Shown: in pieces, positions 18,845 through 31,866 of the stretch
Position numbering within the stretch: the first letter of the stretch is position 1
Layout of the letters: each line of letters opens with the position of its first letter
Origin: Smallanthus sonchifolius
Lineage: Eukaryota > Streptophyta > Magnoliopsida > Asterales > Asteraceae
Reading direction: 5' to 3'
Length of the DNA stretch: 64,000 nucleotides
NCBI GenBank assembly: GCA_023525975.1
Contig: CM042044.1
Location: 6,558,501 to 6,622,500, forward strand
Program-made: the position numbers and the translations under genes
The notes under the pieces: model-generated
Database searches by the model: none
What the model was told of the DNA's origin: nothing
The model's input: the letters and a program-made list of their open reading frames with translations, nothing else

Positions 18845-19148
18845 TTTGACTAGTTCCTTCACTAAAATGGAGTTGATCGGCAGAGAGATGAAGTGATTGG
18901 ATAGGAAGGAGGAAGTGGAATCTTCTGCTGTTTGGATTCTCTCTTTTTGGACCTCTATAAATCACAAATCAAATCAAATATCTTTTCAAAAAAGCTTGAA
19001 TATTCACGCACCCGGCAATTTTAATTCTAACACCTTGTCCTCACCTATACGTCACGTCTTGTATAGGGTTATACGAGATGTATAGACCTTAACAAGTCAA
19101 AGCTGCATATAGATTAATATGAGACGTATGGACCCTATAAAATTTTAA
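18845..19148. other. Promoter side of LCB2 copy 1; no other gene
   Basis: Short non-coding stretch directly upstream of the LCB2 start. From about 19035 it carries repeated TATACG-type motifs that continue beyond the Mutator-like insertion at 20334 onward, which suggests that insertion split a pre-existing repeat. Confidence 0.5.
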
Positions 19149-19157
19149 TTTTTAAAA

Positions 19158-20324
19158 GAGTAAACTGTAGTTTTCGTCCCTGAGGTTTGATTCAAACATC
19201 AGGTTTCGTCTTCTGTAACACATTTGATACCTGACGTTTGATATTTTAACACATTACGTCTCTGGTCGTTAACTCTGTTAAAATTTCCGTTAGTAACTTC
19301 CACGTGCCCAACACGTGATGGGTAAACGTCTCAAAATCATATGCCCCTTTAATAAAAATAAATAAAAATTTTAAAATAACATTGTTTCAGTTAAGATCTC
19401 TGTCTACCTGAACCCTAGATCCAAGCAAAATCAACTCCACATATCAATCTCACTTACAAAAAATCTCGCCTCTAAAAATGGCGATGTCAATGATGGGGTT
19501 TGAGTTAATCCAAGCTACTTTCATCTCCACCATCTTGTTCATGTTTTTATGGATGCTTAACATCCTCCAAAACCTCTTCAACAAAATCCGTTATAGAGAC
19601 AAATCCAGCTTTTTCGTGAATATCATTCTTGTTTTTTGATATTTAGGGACTCAATGAATACAATCGTGAGAACATTCGATGTTCAAATCAAACACAAATC
19701 GGTGATTTGTGGCGATTTTGATCGAGGTTAACCGATTTGTAGTGTTTTTTACAAAAAAAATTTGTGGGCATCGATCAACATTGGTGTCGTAGGAATGGCA
19801 GTGGAGGTCGTTTTGGTCGGAAAACGTGGCCATTTCAACTAAGTTGGTGGTTTTTGTGACTTCAAGCGTGGCAATGGCGCCGGATGAGTGGTGGTGGATG
19901 TAAGTGGTGGTGTTTACAGGAGAGGGTGGGAGGCGTAGATGAGAGGTAGATGGGGTGTGATGCTCAGGCGAGTGTCAAATTCTTGCTCATGTTCATGGTG
20001 CTCAGGCGAGTTTTTTGACTTCAGATGAGAGGGAAGGGGAGGAGGTGGGGTGTGGTTTTTTTTTGCCGGAAAAACGTTTTAGGGGCGCGGCACTGCACTG
20101 CTGCCATAAAGTTTTTTGCCAAGGAAGATGAAGCATGGGTGGTGAAAAGACAGATTTACCCCTCACGTGTTGCGCACGTGGGAGTTACTAACGGAAATTT
20201 TAACAGAGTTAAAAACCAGGGACGTAAAGTGTTAAAACATCAAACGTCAGGGATAAAATGTGTTATAATAGGATGAAACCTGATGTTTGGATCAAACCTC
20301 AGTGAAGAAAACTATAGTTTACTC
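19158..20324. mobile_element. Mutator-like element with about 165-bp TIRs and perfect 9-bp TSD
   Basis: Long terminal inverted repeats: 19158 to about 19325 is matched by the reverse complement of about 20158-20324. Both start GAGTAAACT.TAGTTTTC and share TTAACTCTGTTAAAATTTCC. It is flanked by an identical 9-mer TTTTTAAAA (19149-19157 and 20325-20333), the MULE target-site length. The roughly 830-bp interior has no transposase, so the element is non-autonomous. It contains one small ORF with a 5'-UTR-like leader and may be a Pack-MULE. Confidence 0.88.
19478..19639 (+). CDS. Small hydrophobic ORF inside the Mutator-like element
   Basis: 53 codons, start ATGGCG preceded by an A-rich/pyrimidine leader like a plant 5' UTR. 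The product begins MAMSMMGFELIQATFIST and is strongly hydrophobic up to about residue 30 (one membrane segment), then has basic residues before the stop. I do not recognise the family. It could be the captured first exon of a host gene, or chance. Confidence 0.25.
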   Translation: MAMSMMGFELIQATFISTILFMFLWMLNILQNLFNKIRYRDKSSFFVNIILVF

Positions 20325-20453
20325 TTTTTAAAATTGGTTGATTTTTTGTTTTCATATGTCTATTCGACTTATATGACAAGTATAGGAAAAAAAAATGTTT
20401 TTTTATTATTACCAACATTTTTGTAAAGCTATGACCTCGACACTGATTGGACT

Positions 20454-20553
20454 GCGTATGACTTATACGCCACTCAATTTCGAGATCATACGACATGTAT
20501 AGCTTTATACTTGTCGTATGGTCTCGAGAATAGGTGGCGTACGGGTCATACGC
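20454..20553. repeat. Perfectly centred imperfect palindrome, 47-nt arms
   Basis: Arm 20454-20500 pairs with 20507-20553 across a 6-nt loop, with about 38 of 47 positions complementary. It starts and ends GCGTATGAC / GTCATACGC. Similar TATACG-rich motifs flank it on both sides out to 20700. Probably part of a MITE; a transcribed hairpin is possible. Confidence 0.7.
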
Positions 20554-20750
20554 CTCTCATTCCTCACTACGCTACTCATTGCATTGCATGTTCATATTCT
20601 TCTTCAACAGACGAACTATACGCTATGTACACGGCTATATGTGGTGTATGACTTAAAAATTAAGAACTATACGTCACATATAAGTCTATACGAGGCGTAT
20701 AGTTTTTTTTTCTTGAACTTTATGACAAATTGTAAACATTTACGGTGGTT

Positions 20751-21400
20751 GTAATGAGTCATTATAGACCATAATAAGTCTTAATGGATGATATAAGTTC
20801 TTGTATACTAACAATTATTTGACCTATATTGCTATGTTTAGTTATGATTAATCAAGTTTAACTATTTTTTATAATGTTTGACTCATACATGTCACATTGT
20901 CGTAATGAGTCATTATAGACTATAATAAGTCTTAATGGATGATATAAATTCATGTTTGACTTGTACACTGACAATTATTTGACCTATATTGCTATGTTTA
21001 GTTATGATTGACCAAATTTAACTAATTTTGATGCCAACGGCATAATTGCCCAGCGGCATCTTGGTGGTGGAACAAGACTCGGTGACCATTTCCCAGAAAA
21101 ATTAGGTTTCCTCATGAATTGATGATTTGGTGGTGGAATATGATCGGGTGATGCCACTAGTGGCACGATGATACTCTAGTGGTCCGTCAGTGATCTAAAT
21201 TAGTCATTCAAAAAACTAATTTTGACGATGTTTGACTTATACATGTCATAGTGGTCGCAATGAGTCATTATAGATTATAATAAGTCTTAATTGATGATAT
21301 AAGTTCATGTTTGACCTGTATATTGGCAATTATTTGGCCTACATTGCTATGTTTAGTCACGATTGACCAAGTTTTAACAAGTTTGTACTTAAACTTTTTA
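20751..21400 (+). repeat. Three-copy tandem repeat, unit about 151 bp
   Basis: Copies start at 20751, 20902 and 21257 with G.AATGAGTCATTATAGA, then ATAATAAGTCTTAA and CAATTATTTG.CCTA.ATTGCTATGTTTAGT. The 355-bp gap between copies 2 and 3 is explained by a roughly 194-bp insertion (21032-21225). Confidence 0.85.
21032..21225 (+). mobile_element. SINE-like insertion with 12-bp target duplication
   Basis: The insert is bounded by the identical 12-mer AACTAATTTTGA (21020-21031 and 21214-21225), and it interrupts copy 2 of the tandem array. The 5' part, with CCCAGCGGCATCTTGGTGGTGGAACAAG in pieces at about 21048-21075, resembles tRNA-derived SINE heads (box A-like GGTGGTGGAAC). Box B is degenerate and the tail is a short A-run. 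Length and target duplication fit a SINE. Confidence 0.55.
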
Positions 21401-22221
21401 ACAATTTTCTTCATTTCCAATAACGGACATCTATTTTTAGCGTGTGCCCTTCACGCGAAGGCAAAAATCGTCCTTAATAAAAGAACAAATTACACTTTTC
21501 GTCCTTTATTTTTATATCAAATTCCAGATTTTGTTTTAAACTAAAGTAATATTAGAAATTGTTTTTTATGTGTTAAACTTGTTTACAAGTTTCGTCCTTA
21601 TCACTAACGTCCGTCTATTTTTGGCATTAAATGAAGTCATGTGCCCCTCACCAAAGACGTGAAATTTCCGGCCAACCTCCCTCCCCACCGTCTCCGGTCA
21701 GATAAAAAAGGTTGTTTTAGTTTATGTCCTTAAACTAAAAATCGGTCATGAGGGATCTCGTCATTTTTTTTATCTAACTAGAGACGGAGGGGAGGGAGGT
21801 TAACCGGTAATTCCACGTCTTTGGTGAGGGGCACGTGGCTTCATTTAATGCCAAAAATACGCGGGCGTTGGTGTAAAGGACGAAACGCACAAACAAATTT
21901 ACATAAAGAACAATTTATGATATTACATTAGTTTAAGAACGAAATCTAAAATTTTATATAAACATAAAGAACGAAATCTGAAATTTGATGCAACATAAAT
22001 GACGAAGAGTGTAATTTGTTCTTTTAATGACAAAAAGATGATTTTGCCCTCGCTTAAGGGCACATGGCTGCATTTAACACCAAAATAGACGTCTGTTAAT
22101 GGAAATGACGGAAACTGTGAACAAATTTAAACATAAAAGGATGATTTTATATTTTCCTTAGTTTAAGGGCGTAAATTTAAATTTGACAAATATATAAAGA
22201 ACTTAAAATGTAATTTACTCT
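21400..22221. mobile_element. Large foldback (inverted-repeat) element
   Basis: Arms of about 235 nt: 21481-21715 matches the reverse complement of about 21785-22022, both beginning AAGAACAAATTACAC and sharing GCATTAAATGAAG and GCCCCTCACCAAAGACGTG. The similarity continues outside (GTGCCCTT..GCGA.GGCAAAA near 21440 and near 22045-22065), so the full element is larger and its left outer end is truncated. No coding potential. Probably a non-autonomous MULE/foldback. Confidence 0.7.
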
Positions 22222-23354
22222 AAAAACCGTTTTTAAACTTATCTTTTGGCTTTTGCATATTGTTTTTTCAAATAATTTTTTAGAATTGATATAAAGGAAA
22301 AAATGTGTGGAAAATTAGGGTGCATCTCATTGAGATGTGCTAGACTTTTGGTAAATAAAATGATCAAAATGCCTTTAAACCTAATTTTGAAGAGTATAAC
22401 ATGTAACTCCATATTCTTTCCTAGCATATACTAAGGGAAAACTCACATTTTATTTGACATCCCTCCTCACATATCATTTATACCATCTTTTTCTCATCCC
22501 CAGAATAAAAGAGTTATTGTTAGATTTCTATCGTCAAATATAAAGGATCACTTTGAATTTTCGAGGTTTTATGGTTTAAGGTTTATGTTACAATTATGAG
22601 AGGTTTTAAGTGTTTTATGTTTGTTATAAAGAAGTTATTGTGGATAAGGAGAAGAAGAATGACACATTTGATCTTTTAAACTTGTAATATAAGATAGGGA
22701 GTAATAGTTACTAGCAAAATCATTTGAGAATTGATATAAAGGATAAAATATATGTGGATGTCGTGGAGATGTTTAGTATGGGCCTTGGATTGGTATTATA
22801 TATTTATCTTTCAAACAAATTATTTGTGGATGTCAAACTATAAATCCAAAGAACCACTTGGATCACAGCTGCGGAATCAACTTGGTCAAGAGGTTCGTTC
22901 AGTTCCAGTAACATGATTTCGATAAACGAGTTTGAGAGTTCGCCAATTACGTTCGTGTTTATACCGATTCAGGAATTTTACATTTTGGATTTTATATATT
23001 ATTGAAACTTGTATATTGGATCTCATATACTATTAAATATAATATAAAAATACTATTAAAATGAGTTTTAAATAAAGCACATTATGATCAAGTATGTATT
23101 GGTTGTTTTATAGATCGTTCACACTTCACCCTATTTGATTTGTTTATTATTTACCTCATTATATAAAGTACCTCTTAATATTACTTTATCAAATGGTGGT
23201 AAACTGGTAATTGATCATAGTTACATATATAAATTTCTTGGTTTCGCTACTGTTTTCTTTTTAAGAACATCCAATCACAACTAAATCAAATCCGTTATTC
23301 TTTATTTTTAATTTCATCTCTCCCCTATGCTTTATTACAGAATGGTTATCCTTA
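22222..23354. other. Intergenic between LCB2 copies; no gene seen
   Basis: AT-rich, no open frame with recognisable content and no clear element ends. It lies downstream of the damaged LCB2 copy and may contain its 3' UTR at about 23230-23354. Confidence 0.55.
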
Positions 23355-23902
23355 CTAGACCCGGAAAATATCGTTATTCATCTTAACTTTGTTTTCTTCT
23401 TCAAGTTGTGGCGTCTTGGGTTCAACAGGGAAGTATTTTATGCCCACCATGTCACCAATTGTACTTATAACCTGAGAAGGCCACTTTGTTACTTCGAGTA
23501 CATGGTGAAGTATGAAGACATCTACTTGTAAGTTGTAACAATAATTTTCGACTTCTACTAGGGTGACATTTTCAACTCAGTTATGTGAAAATGCGCCAAT
23601 TTGGTGTATACTTTATTGACATGTGGCCAAATGAATATGATTAGAAAAATTCAACAACCGAAAGAAACATAAATTATTTTACATTCGCTTGACAACAATT
23701 TAGGGAGTCAAACTACAAGAAAGCGATGGTGTTAGATATCCCTGTGAATAGAAAATTTTGCCCCCAAGTTCCACCACCCATGAGTAGAATAGTTTAAAAG
23801 TCATGCAAAGTATATATATTGAAGTTGCATTATTAGAAAAAGAAGAAAAAAAACTAGATCATTAATATATTAGTAACAGTTCTTGTAAACATGTGGAATA
23901 TG

Positions 23903-24263
23903 CATGGTTGGAAAAATCACTAGACGCTAGGCGGGCGGTGGGGTGGGGCCTAGGCGGGATTAATCGGATTGGAACTTTTATATGTAATTTTCAGTTTTTT
24001 ATATATATACACACATTTTTATATGTATTTTTTTATAAAAATGTTCATTTTAAAATATTTATACACATATTTAGCTTAAATTTGAAGGGTTTGGCTGGAA
24101 AATCCAAGGTTTTAGCCGGAATTTGGCTGCAAATTTCAGGTTTTTGCCGGAATTTTCACCAGAATCTGGCCGCTAGTCCGCCTAGGACCGATTCCGATTA
24201 ATGGTCCGCCTAGCTCAAAATTACAAGTTAAATGGCCGCCTAGGCCCGATTTTTACAACACTG
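23903..24263. mobile_element. hAT-type MITE in LCB2 copy 2 intron 11
   Basis: 361 bp with inverted ends (left CATGGTTGGAAAAATC...CTAGGCGG; right, reverse complement, CAGTGTTGTAAAAATC...CTAGGCGG). It is flanked by a perfect 8-bp duplication GGAATATG (23895-23902 and 24264-24271), the hAT target length. No transposase. Confidence 0.88.
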
Positions 24264-24374
24264 GGAATATGTTAGTTAGTTCTTTAAATTAAAAAATAAG
24301 AAGATAGAAGGAAACTGTTAACGGGTCCACTATCTCAAGCCAGCCCGTTTTTACCTGTTACCCACCTGTATTAG

Positions 24375-24685
24375 CAAGGGGAGGCTCGACTATACAAAAA
24401 AATAAGTTGCCGATTAGGGCCCCAAATTTAAGGGGGCCCCGATTTTTAGGATTTAACGTTATTTAATTTTCATGTTTTGAACCAAGGAGAACAAAAAATC
24501 AGTATAACTAAAAGAGTTTTCTTTTTACTAAAACTCACTCAAACTTTAATATGTGTGATTGTGTAACTTTAAGAAATTTTATACAAAAAATGTACATAAT
24601 CATATTCCCATGTGTTAGGATTCTAAGAAAAAACGCCCTATTTTATAATTAACTTTGGGCCCCAAAAAAAGTTGAGCCGACCCTG
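24375..24685 (+). mobile_element. hAT-like non-autonomous element, family member 1
   Basis: Aligns over its whole length, in inverted orientation, with the element at 56058-56366. Ends: CAAGGGGAGGCTCGAC on the left and GTTGAGCCGACCCTG on the right. The flanking 8-mers are only half matched, so this copy is older. Lies in intron 11 of LCB2 copy 2. Confidence 0.75.
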
Positions 24686-26411
24686 ATATTTAGCCTAGTT
24701 GTGGAAGTCCTCAAATGAAGGGAGAATTTATTATATTTGAGGTAGACAAGTTGCAGCACTAAAGGCTAACAATTTTGCTTCCAAATGCTATGTTACAGGA
24801 GTCGCCTAACATACTACCAACAGTACATACTGATACTAACTTCGGTCTGCATGCGTTCATGTTAGATTCATATGAATTACTAAAACTTGTCCCGTTTACT
24901 TATGAATGGGTCTATATATATCACGTTGTATCTCTAAAAGTAAAATAAAACAAAATTTAACTTGAAAGAAAACGGTTAAAAGTCCCTCACAGCGTATTTC
25001 AATGTATAAAACCTCCTAAACATTTTACTCGTAGGATTAAATTATTATTAAAATAAAAAACTTGTAATCATATTTGACACACGGTATATTCATATAAAAT
25101 GGAATAAAAGTGTTTCGGATCAACCCAACTCGACCCATACACAAAATCACCAGTAAAATGCCTGACTCGTTTCAAAAAGTTATCTATGTATCATTAGTTA
25201 CTTTAGCAAAAAGTGATGCACATGCGCGAATCATGCACAAGCTTGGATTGAGTTGATCCTTAGATAAAGAGCGTGAATACAAACACACAACCATATGAGG
25301 CAAGTCCAATTAAGAATGTAAAAAAGGTATGAAATTATAGAGGAAGAAATCTTTAGAAGATGTAAAGGTAAGGTTGTTACCTCCAAGGCTTTGACCAAGT
25401 CTTCCCGTGTGTGAGCAGCAGATATGCATATTCGTGCTCTACCTAATAGTAGAGGGGTGTCCGGAAAACCAACAGTGACTACTGCTATCTGTTTCCATAG
25501 AAACAGAAGTCAATTACAAATCAAAATATCCTAAATGGAAGTCCGGACACAATTCATAGAAGTAAAGGTCAACATTTTTACCCTTAATTATGAATGGATC
25601 GATCTGGGCTATATTTTATCTCTAACATGTTAAATGAGTAAAATTCAAAATAAAAAATGTTGCTAAAAGAGAAACGGGCCAAGCACATCGAAAATCGCTT
25701 AAAGAGTATATCTTTAGTGCATCCAACCTCTTAAATCGTTTTCTTCAAAAAAATTAGATTATTATAGTAAGAAAACACATTTTTGTAATCATATTCTTAT
25801 TTATAACAAAAAAATAAAAACAAAAAAAGTGTTTGTGGCTCGTACAAAAATAAGCCATTTGACCCGTTACACGCACCACCAGACCCAACCGATTAGCCAC
25901 CTCTAGTTAAAGGGATGAAAAATATAAGGAGTGAAACATACATGCCGTTTGAGACACTCCCTTGAAAAGGCAGGGAGTTTTGCAACATTATACACCATTA
26001 AAGACATTACAGGTGAGTCATTATCCCCTAAAACCTCAAACCCCATTTTCTGCAGTTCTGATCGAAAATAATTGCTGTTTTCACGAATTTGAGCAAGCTT
26101 CTGAGCACCTATGTTGGACAAGTAACAGTAAAAATCAGCTAATTCTGGTCAACTTTGTCAAAATAGTGTTTAGAGATCAAATTTATATGGATAGGAGGAT
26201 CTGGACCTCGACTAGAGCCATCCTCGCCAAGAATAACTTCTATGGAAGATATAATTTGCTGAGCAGCAGGAGGTGATAATGATGTGGCATACAGATGAGC
26301 AGGACAAGTATATTTTAAATACTGAATAAGTTCCTGTAATGAAAATAGAAATATCTCAAAACATATAAATTGTCATTTTCAGTTTATATGACAAAACATG
26401 ATGTCCCATTA

Positions 26412-26606
<195 letters not shown>

Positions 26607-28060
26607 TTACATATAGAACAATTGAATAAGAACAACCCTTCAAGGAGCTTCCATTGGTTTTCTACCTTTAACCCCCTTTTAGGCCACCTCCCAGCGCAAG
26701 CTGCATTTACCTGATCCCATTGGTTAGCAAGGTATTGATGGGGTCCGTGAGTTTTCTGTAACGGCTTCTCACGGTTATAAAAAATTATAAGAATTTCTTT
26801 TAGTAAGAATAGAAAGAGACTTCATTTTCCCTTAGAAATAAGAACATACACATCACCTTGTATTTTTTACAGATCGAAACAATCTCAGGAAGCTTGCAGA
26901 ATTCCCCCTCCATGCTGTATATACCCTCCACAACAACAATGATTTTCTTCCAAGGTTTATGTGTTCTTGGTTGTCCACCAGCAATGTGTTCTCTCAATAC
27001 TTTTTCCAAATGGGAAGGTGCTATATAAAAAAGGATAAATAAATAGAAAATCCTAAATCAATTCAAACAGCGTGTGTAAACTTACTGTTATGTTGAAATA
27101 CTCTAATTGTAGCATCCGACCCTCGAGCACCATTTACAATAGAGTTATGGTTCAAAGAATCACTAACTATTAACCCTCCCTGTGGAAATTCACATCAAGA
27201 ATGAGAAACTTAAACATGTAGTTAACATCACTCATTATATAGCAGAACATACTTTTCCAATCAAGACTGGAAGGATAGCCGAATTAGTGACATAACCCAT
27301 GCCTGTAAACTAAAGCAGCTGGTTTCCCAACAAAATTAGCCACGGCTTCCTCCAACTCTGAATGCAGTGCGGTCGTCCCTGAGTTTACAAAAATAAATAA
27401 AGGTAGCAAATCATGAACTGAAACTTCATTCAATTTCATGTTTCTGAAGAATGATAGATATGATTATTAGTGTAAATGGAACAAAAATACTACCTCCCTC
27501 GGCACGAGTACTGCAAGCACCAGCAAAATATTTCTTCAAAGACTGAATCACACGGGGCGTGCAGTATTCATCTGCAGCAGCAAACCCAAGGTAGTTGTAT
27601 GAATCCAGGTTAAGGCACCTACTTGCCTTTGTAGTCCGCCTGCCAAAATATATAAACGATGGCACGCTTCATATCATGTCCTAACATTTTGTTATTACTA
27701 AATTTCAACTGCAAACTTAGAGTGCATATCTAAGCGCGCACTTGAGTGTCTTGTTATTATCGTTGGAAACGCGCTTCACCACATCAATCCAAGCATCAGG
27801 GGGGCTTGATATAGGTTGTTGAAAACAATCCTACATGTACATACATATTATAAACAGTATCAAGATTCAAGTACAAACTAGATCCCTTCTTAGAGCAAAT
27901 ATCACTAAGTTGCAAATTGATTTGAGAGGGGTTACAAAAACAATTAAACAAGTTCAGCTACAAAATGCATCCCCTCTATGAGCTTCTTGTTATTTGCATC
28001 TAGTGATTTAGAACTCAATTCAACTAAATATGAATCTGAAAAAGGATCTATTTCAATACG

Positions 28061-28410
28061 TTGGAATATAGTGCTAAAGTCAACGGCTTAAAAGTTCAGG
28101 ATTACTACTGACGTGCAGTAGTAATGTTCTATCGGTAGTAAGGTAGAGCAGTAGTAACTTGGAACTGTTGAAGGAGTTATTAATTACTACCGACGGTTAT
28201 AGTTACTACAGATGGTCGTAGTTACTACTGCCGATAAAGAATAAAGGCTTTGGTAGTTACTACCGAAGCGTTAATAAAAGATTCCTTCTGTTTATTCTGT
28301 TGTAACCGTTTTTAGTTAGTTAGACAGGTGCATATATAAGCAGTAAGGATAGATCTTTTAATTAATTTATTTGATTGTCATTTCGTTTTTATTTTCTCAA
28401 TTCTACGTAA
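28061..28410 (+). repeat. Possible solo LTR in LCB2 copy 2 intron 2
   Basis: Segment from TTGGAATATAG to CTACGTAACA with repeated GTTACTACTG/CGGTAGTA motifs and a TATA-like CATATATAAGC at about 28330, as in Copia LTR promoters. No matching flanking duplication was found. Confidence 0.35.
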
Positions 28411-28755
28411 CAATTGAGGTTAATCAATAAAGTCGTAATCGTTGGTGATCGAATCAACAATAACTGCAAATTACTATCACCTGAACACGAAGAAAGATGC
28501 GGCGAATGTAAAAATCTTCAAGCCCTAAGCAGATCGGCGCATATCCCTGCCGCACCTGAATATTGCTACAAAATTACGCACCTGATAAAACTGATTATAT
28601 AAAAAAACAAACGGAAAGAAATGATGCACCTGAACATTGCTAGGTTTCCACAAATCAATGAGATTACGGGAGAAATCACGCAATTGACCGAAAACGAAGA
28701 GCAAAACGTAGCTGAAGTAGGTCGTCAAGGCGGTTAAATACGGAATTGTGATCAT

Positions 28756-31221
28756 TTTGACGAGTAAGTATTGCTTCCTTGAGCAACGAAGTTGATCGGA
28801 GATCGATAGCGAAGGGAACGCCGACGACCTGAGAACCGGTAAGGTGTTCGGATTTATTTTTGAATCTATCAGCTTTATAGGGTGTTAACCGTTGGTGCCT
28901 AATAAAATATTATTCAAAATTTGAGGGTGTTTTTATATGCAGAAATCATGACAGATGATTTAGTTATTTGTTAAATATTAAATAAGTTATATATTTTTAA
29001 AATTCTTATATTTAGGAAAAGTATCAACAAGGAAAAAGAATTTGAACACTATATCATTATGGAGGAGAGTGACGGACCAGTAAATTTTCTAATGGGGTCA
29101 AAAGAAATTTGGATCTGTTGACTGGGTTTTTTTTATAAAGAAATTAATTTAAAAACTTGTTTAATGTTTTTTTAAGGGTACCAAGAAAAAAGGGTTTTTT
29201 TGTAAATGTTTTTTTTTTTTTCACAACAAATGCATTTTACACCCCTGTTAGGATATGCAACTTTTTTAATGCATAGTACGGACTGCGGATACTTAATAGT
29301 TTGGCGTGAAGAGCCCAATTAATTTGACTATACGTAGCCCAAATCTACCGATTGGCATTTAATTACACTAGTGAGCTCTTGCAGACCTACTCCCTAATTC
29401 CCTATATACTATCGTCTAACTAATTTATTAAAGAATTACGTGAAAAACGGGGCTGTCAAAACATGTTAAATCGTGTTAAACAGATCAGAGACGACGCAAA
29501 TAACACAAGTATCAAACATAAATAAGACTCATTTAACTACCGTATATCTTATGTCTATAAGACAGTTATATTTTTTATGTAACGAGAAGGAGAAACGATG
29601 GAGCCTAGCCTCTTAATTACTACTCCCTTAAAAGGGAGTGTTGGTGACCAATCGTGAGTCACCGACAATAGCCCTCATTCTTCTATTATTATTTGATTTA
29701 GCAATTCAATACTAACTTCTTTCTTTGGTTTAGAGGTTAAGGTTGGTTGTCACCTTTAGTGGCTTCTTCTTACCTCACATTTTCTATTCCTTCAAGCAAC
29801 TTTTTTATTTCTTTTCTTTTTTTTTCATTATAGATTTGTTACTATTTTTTTGTTTTCATTACATTTTTTAATTATTAAGCTGCAACGTGTGAGACATACT
29901 ACATTTTCTTATCTATGGTTCAATCTCCAAAACCAACCGGTCTCAAATTTGTATATTTCTTTTATATACTTAGGCACGTTAGTATCGCCGCCATAACATG
30001 TCTACCTAGGTTCACAAACGTGCTCTTACCCACGTTAGTGCGGCTTCACCGGAACGCGCATGTCTTGACGTTTAAACTTTGGTTTTTGTCACGACTTTAT
30101 GCCTCCGATGCAACGTGCGAGTATAAAGCGGTTGTTTTTTATATAAGGTCTTAAATATTATCGATACTCTAACTGCAATACCTGTGCTTGCGTAATGCTT
30201 TTGATTTTTTTTATACAAAGTTTCGAAGCCATTGATTGATTTCGCGGTTTAACGAGTGACAACATATAAAGGTTTTTTTACTTGATTCTAATTTCTTTCA
30301 TTAATTTGGCAAATGTTAACATAACATGAACGCGCAATAACTAAGTTCTGTTTACGTCGCAACATGCGAGACGAATCGCAACGCGTGAGGGATCGACATA
30401 CTTAATTTTATTAATGTTTGGTTCAACGTCGCCGCCGCACTGCGCGGGACTTGACACTAGTTATACTTATTTTTTTTAAAAGTATAAAATTACATAGTGT
30501 ACTTTTTATTAAACATGTTTAATCATGTTATAAACAGACCAAGAATTGTCAGCCTAGTGAAATGCTTACTTTAAACGCCTCTATGAAGATGATATATGTT
30601 CACCTTTAGGTTCCACTAATATTAAACGGAGAGAGTTTATGGATAGCTGTGTTAAATCTAATCGAATTTGAAAATTTGAAATAAACCCGAACACAACACG
30701 AATATGAAAATAGTGTCAGCAAGATGGACCCAAACATGAAATGGATTTTACAGATTGACACAAACACAAACCATTTAACCCTTTTTTGTTTGCATTTTAA
30801 TATTTTAAAAGTATAAATATATAAATTATAACATAATTACGTTTAATTTATAAAACTTAATGTCAATTTATCTTTTAATTTTTTTTAATGCTTGCATAAA
30901 ATACATAGCCATAACATACACACAATTTTAAAACAAAAGATAAACGGGTCAACTCATAACTCGTCAGGTTGACCCGAACACGATAATCTAGCTAACCATG
31001 TTCTCGGGTTCAACCTAAAACCGAATAAAATCCATTTAGAATAAAACAAAACCCACAAATTTTATGTTAGGTTTATGTCATGTTAAAAATTCACACTTAT
31101 GTTTACAATTTGATTTGTAGTGGTTTAAGTATATATTTATACTAGGTTAGAATCTTGTGTATTACACAGGTTGAATAAATGTAATGTTAGTAACAAAAAA
31201 TGTATGATTTTACAACCCCGT
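28756..31221. other. Intergenic, no gene; mixed element remnants
   Basis: Starts with the upstream side of LCB2 copy 2. A short inverted repeat (GGTGACCAATCGTGAGTCACC, split, about 29643-29665) and a hAT-like GGCTGTCAAAA motif at about 29451 are present. At 30640-31060 repeated GACCCGAACACGA-type motifs mark a common non-autonomous element. Nothing here reads as a gene. Confidence 0.5.
30420..30460 (+). repeat. Helitron-like 3' terminus
   Basis: CCGC-loop-GCGG hairpin (about 30434-30446) followed by GACTTGACACTAG and then T at 30461, matching hairpin + CTAG + T. The corresponding 5' end was not identified. Confidence 0.4.
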
Positions 31222-31337
31222 TGTAATATCCAGTAATTTTACCGACGTATCACCTCCGTATTTAAAAATCTATTTCCCGTGTAACCTCTCTATTTCAAGG
31301 AATAAATAAACGTATCGTTGGTTTCTTTTAATATTAA

Positions 31338-31364
<27 letters not shown>
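31338..31364. repeat. AT microsatellite
   Basis: Pure (AT)n run of about 27 bp within the solo LTR. Confidence 0.9.
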
Positions 31365-31368
<4 letters not shown>

Positions 31369-31856
31369 ACAATAGCTTCTATTTTGTAAATAATGAACCT
31401 ACAAATTTGAATACTTAAAATAAAGAGTATAAAATATTTCAAACTTAGAAAATATGCTAAACTTGTTTGGTTTTATAAAAACAAAATCCTTTTATTTAGT
31501 CTAGGGTATAAACTGTCAATTCTGAAACTTATCTTTAACTAAAAATCAAGTTTTAACTTGAAATACAAAAAAAAACTGGAAACCTCAAGGACCTGTTGTG
31601 TCATTCACCCAAACCCTCTTGCCCAGAAACCGGTCATGGGTTCGAGTCCCGCAACCCCCGGTTCTCGTCCCTTTTCACGCGAAAATCGCGATTTCGTCCA
31701 GGTTCACTGAACCTCGGGCTCGTCTCTCGCGTGCGACCTGTCCCCAAGGTGTAATGATGACCAATTTTGATCGAGGCCGCGCATGGAGTCGGCATTTACT
31801 ACGAGCGGCTCAACCACCCGCCCTCGACTCGTTCGCGCATTTAATGCCAAAATTGG

Positions 31857-31866
31857 CTATATATAC
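31857..31866 (+). promoter_or_regulatory. TATA box of the solo LTR
   Basis: CTATATATAC followed about 30 nt later by a C/A-rich start-like region (CAACAACAGCACCCCC). Position inside the LTR fits a U3/R boundary. Box B-like motifs GGTTCGAGTCC (about 31640) and GAGTTCGAATCC (about 32250) also occur in the LTR. Confidence 0.5.
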
